Shown: positions 5,247 to 5,886 of the stretch, in pieces
Numbering within the stretch: position 1 is the first letter of the stretch
Layout of the letters: each line of letters opens with the position of its first letter
NCBI GenBank assembly: GCA_002731665.1
Contig: PCCJ01000014.1
Location: forward strand, 1-5,886
Source: Actinomycetota bacterium
GTDB lineage: Bacteria > Actinomycetota > Acidimicrobiia > Acidimicrobiales > Poriferisodaliceae
DNA: 5,886 bases
Reading direction: 5' to 3'
Made by a program: the position numbers and the translations under genes
The notes under the pieces: generated by a model
What the model was told of the DNA's origin: nothing
Database searches by the model: none
What the model saw: only the letters and a program-made list of their open reading frames with translations

Positions 5247-5444
5247 ATGAGTACTTACGTCAGCGAAAAAGACACCGGTGAGATCGTTAAGATGCGCCTG
5301 CTCGGCGAGTCGGTGAATTCCATTTACAGAATGCTCCTAGGAACCAGCGATGCGGGCGATGAGCTGACGGTTAACGGAGTTTGGAAAATAGCTGAAGCTA
5401 ATGAACACGCCGCCAGTAACAGCTACGGTGTTAATCAAAAGTGA
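5247..5444 (+). CDS. Small hypothetical protein, possible helix-turn-helix
   Basis: A 65-residue protein starting MSTYVSEKDTGEIVKMRL. The start at 5247 is chosen for the near-perfect AAGGAGG at 5236-5242, four bases upstream; a GTG at 5214 is an in-frame alternative. The segment GEIVKMRLLGESVNSIYRML (about 11-30), followed after a short linker by LTVNGVWKIAEA (about 41-52), has the spacing and hydrophobic pattern of two helices plus a possible recognition helix, as in resolvase-type HTH proteins. This is pattern recognition only and I do not recognise the family. There is no signal peptide, transmembrane segment or cysteine. The next gene starts 20 bp downstream on the same strand, so the pair is probably one operon. 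Confidence 0.65.
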   Translation: MSTYVSEKDTGEIVKMRLLGESVNSIYRMLLGTSDAGDELTVNGVWKIAEANEHAASNSYGVNQK

Positions 5445-5464
5445 TATCTAGTTAGTAAGGCATT

Positions 5465-5886
5465 ATGACAAAAACTCCAACGTCCCTTATCGAGTTATCA
5501 CATGAAGCAACAAATCTACATATTCGCTCTGATCTAACAGCAGCTCACGCCCATGTTTGGGAAAAGCTCGCTGCGCCAGGAACATGGTGGAACGGTTCCG
5601 AACGCCTCGCTGTGGCGGAGGTCGTTCGGGTGGCCTTAGGTGACTCTGATCCAGTCCCACCTTGGGACAGCGCTTCGAAGAGTGGGCGTCTACCCAACAG
5701 CTCTCGAATAAGTTCAGAGCTACAAGATGCTGTCTATCGCCTAGCTGTGCACGCAGGAACTCTGACCGAAGGTTGGTATCAGAAAATGCGCGACGCTACT
5801 GGGGTAACCCCCCAGCAGTGGGTGGAAATAATCGAAGTCACAATCAGCGTCGCATCAGTACTTCGTTTCGCTCAGTTGGCTGGAAT
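5465..5886 (+). CDS. AhpD/carboxymuconolactone-decarboxylase-like protein without the CxxC motif, 3' end cut by window
   Basis: From the ATG at 5465 I translated 140 codons without a stop up to the window edge; AAGG at 5457-5460 serves as a modest ribosome site. The protein has the layout of a little-studied AhpD-clan family: a helical N-terminus with GTWWNGSERLAVAEVVR (39-55), then a proline-rich PVPPWD, then a C-terminal part with GTLTEGWYQKM and a helix VEIIEVTISVASVLRFAQL that matches the position of the AhpD core helix. No cysteine occurs in the visible part, so the usual redox pair is missing where related proteins have CxxC after the first helix block. It is probably a non-redox or differently catalytic member. 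Family assignment is from remembered resemblance and moderate. It follows the small gene by 20 bp. Confidence 0.6.
   Translation, partial: MTKTPTSLIELSHEATNLHIRSDLTAAHAHVWEKLAAPGTWWNGSERLAVAEVVRVALGDSDPVPPWDSASKSGRLPNSSRISSELQDAVYRLAVHAGTLTEGWYQKMRDATGVTPQQWVEIIEVTISVASVLRFAQLAG

Overview
The window looks like a mid-GC bacterial chromosome segment (roughly 47-48% GC by eye) carrying small-molecule catabolism and redox genes. A coenzyme F420-type LLM oxidoreductase, a class III CoA-transferase, an SDR dehydrogenase and two AhpD/carboxymuconolactone-decarboxylase-type proteins together suggest an actinobacterium (for example a marine Acidimicrobiia-like lineage) or a SAR202-like Chloroflexota. 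This assignment is inferred from gene content only. No insertion sequence, CRISPR array, tRNA or rRNA was seen.

Layout. 1-1206 (-): class III (CaiB/BaiF) CoA-transferase, 3' end cut by the window edge. 1302-2222 (+): LLM-class F420-dependent oxidoreductase, divergent from the first gene and ending 3 bp from the stop of the next. 2226-2609 (-): VOC/glyoxalase-like protein. 2636-3199 (-): AhpD-like peroxidase-family protein interrupted by one in-frame TGA. 3373-3765 (-): NTF2/SnoaL-like protein, possibly preceded by a 28-codon leader ORF. 4084-4842 (-): SDR oxidoreductase with a good sigma70-type promoter. 4843-5246: about 400 bp divergent intergenic region with several palindromes and a Lys/Arg-rich in-frame stretch. 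5247-5444 (+): small helical, possibly DNA-binding protein. 5465-5886 (+): start of a cysteine-free AhpD/CMD-like protein, cut by the window edge.

The main discovery is the gene at 2636-3199. A plain reading gives two short ORFs of 87 and 81 residues. They lie in the same frame, and the TGA between them falls exactly where AhpD-family proteins carry the second cysteine of the CxxC redox motif, giving C85-H-Y-U88-I-S-H-H. Eighteen bases after the TGA is a hairpin with a 5-bp stem (GGCGC/GCGCC) and a GGTCT loop. As I recall it, E. coli fdhF has the same loop sequence at the same distance from its selenocysteine codon. The gene is therefore best read as one 187-residue selenoprotein with selenocysteine at the peroxidatic position, not as two genes or a pseudogene.

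The minus-strand genes (SDR, NTF2-like, selenoprotein, VOC) share direction and may form one or two transcription units. Their roles (dehydrogenation, CoA transfer, F420/flavin redox chemistry, hydroperoxide or thiol redox, VOC and NTF2 folds) fit degradation or detoxification of an organic compound. The substrate cannot be read from the sequence.
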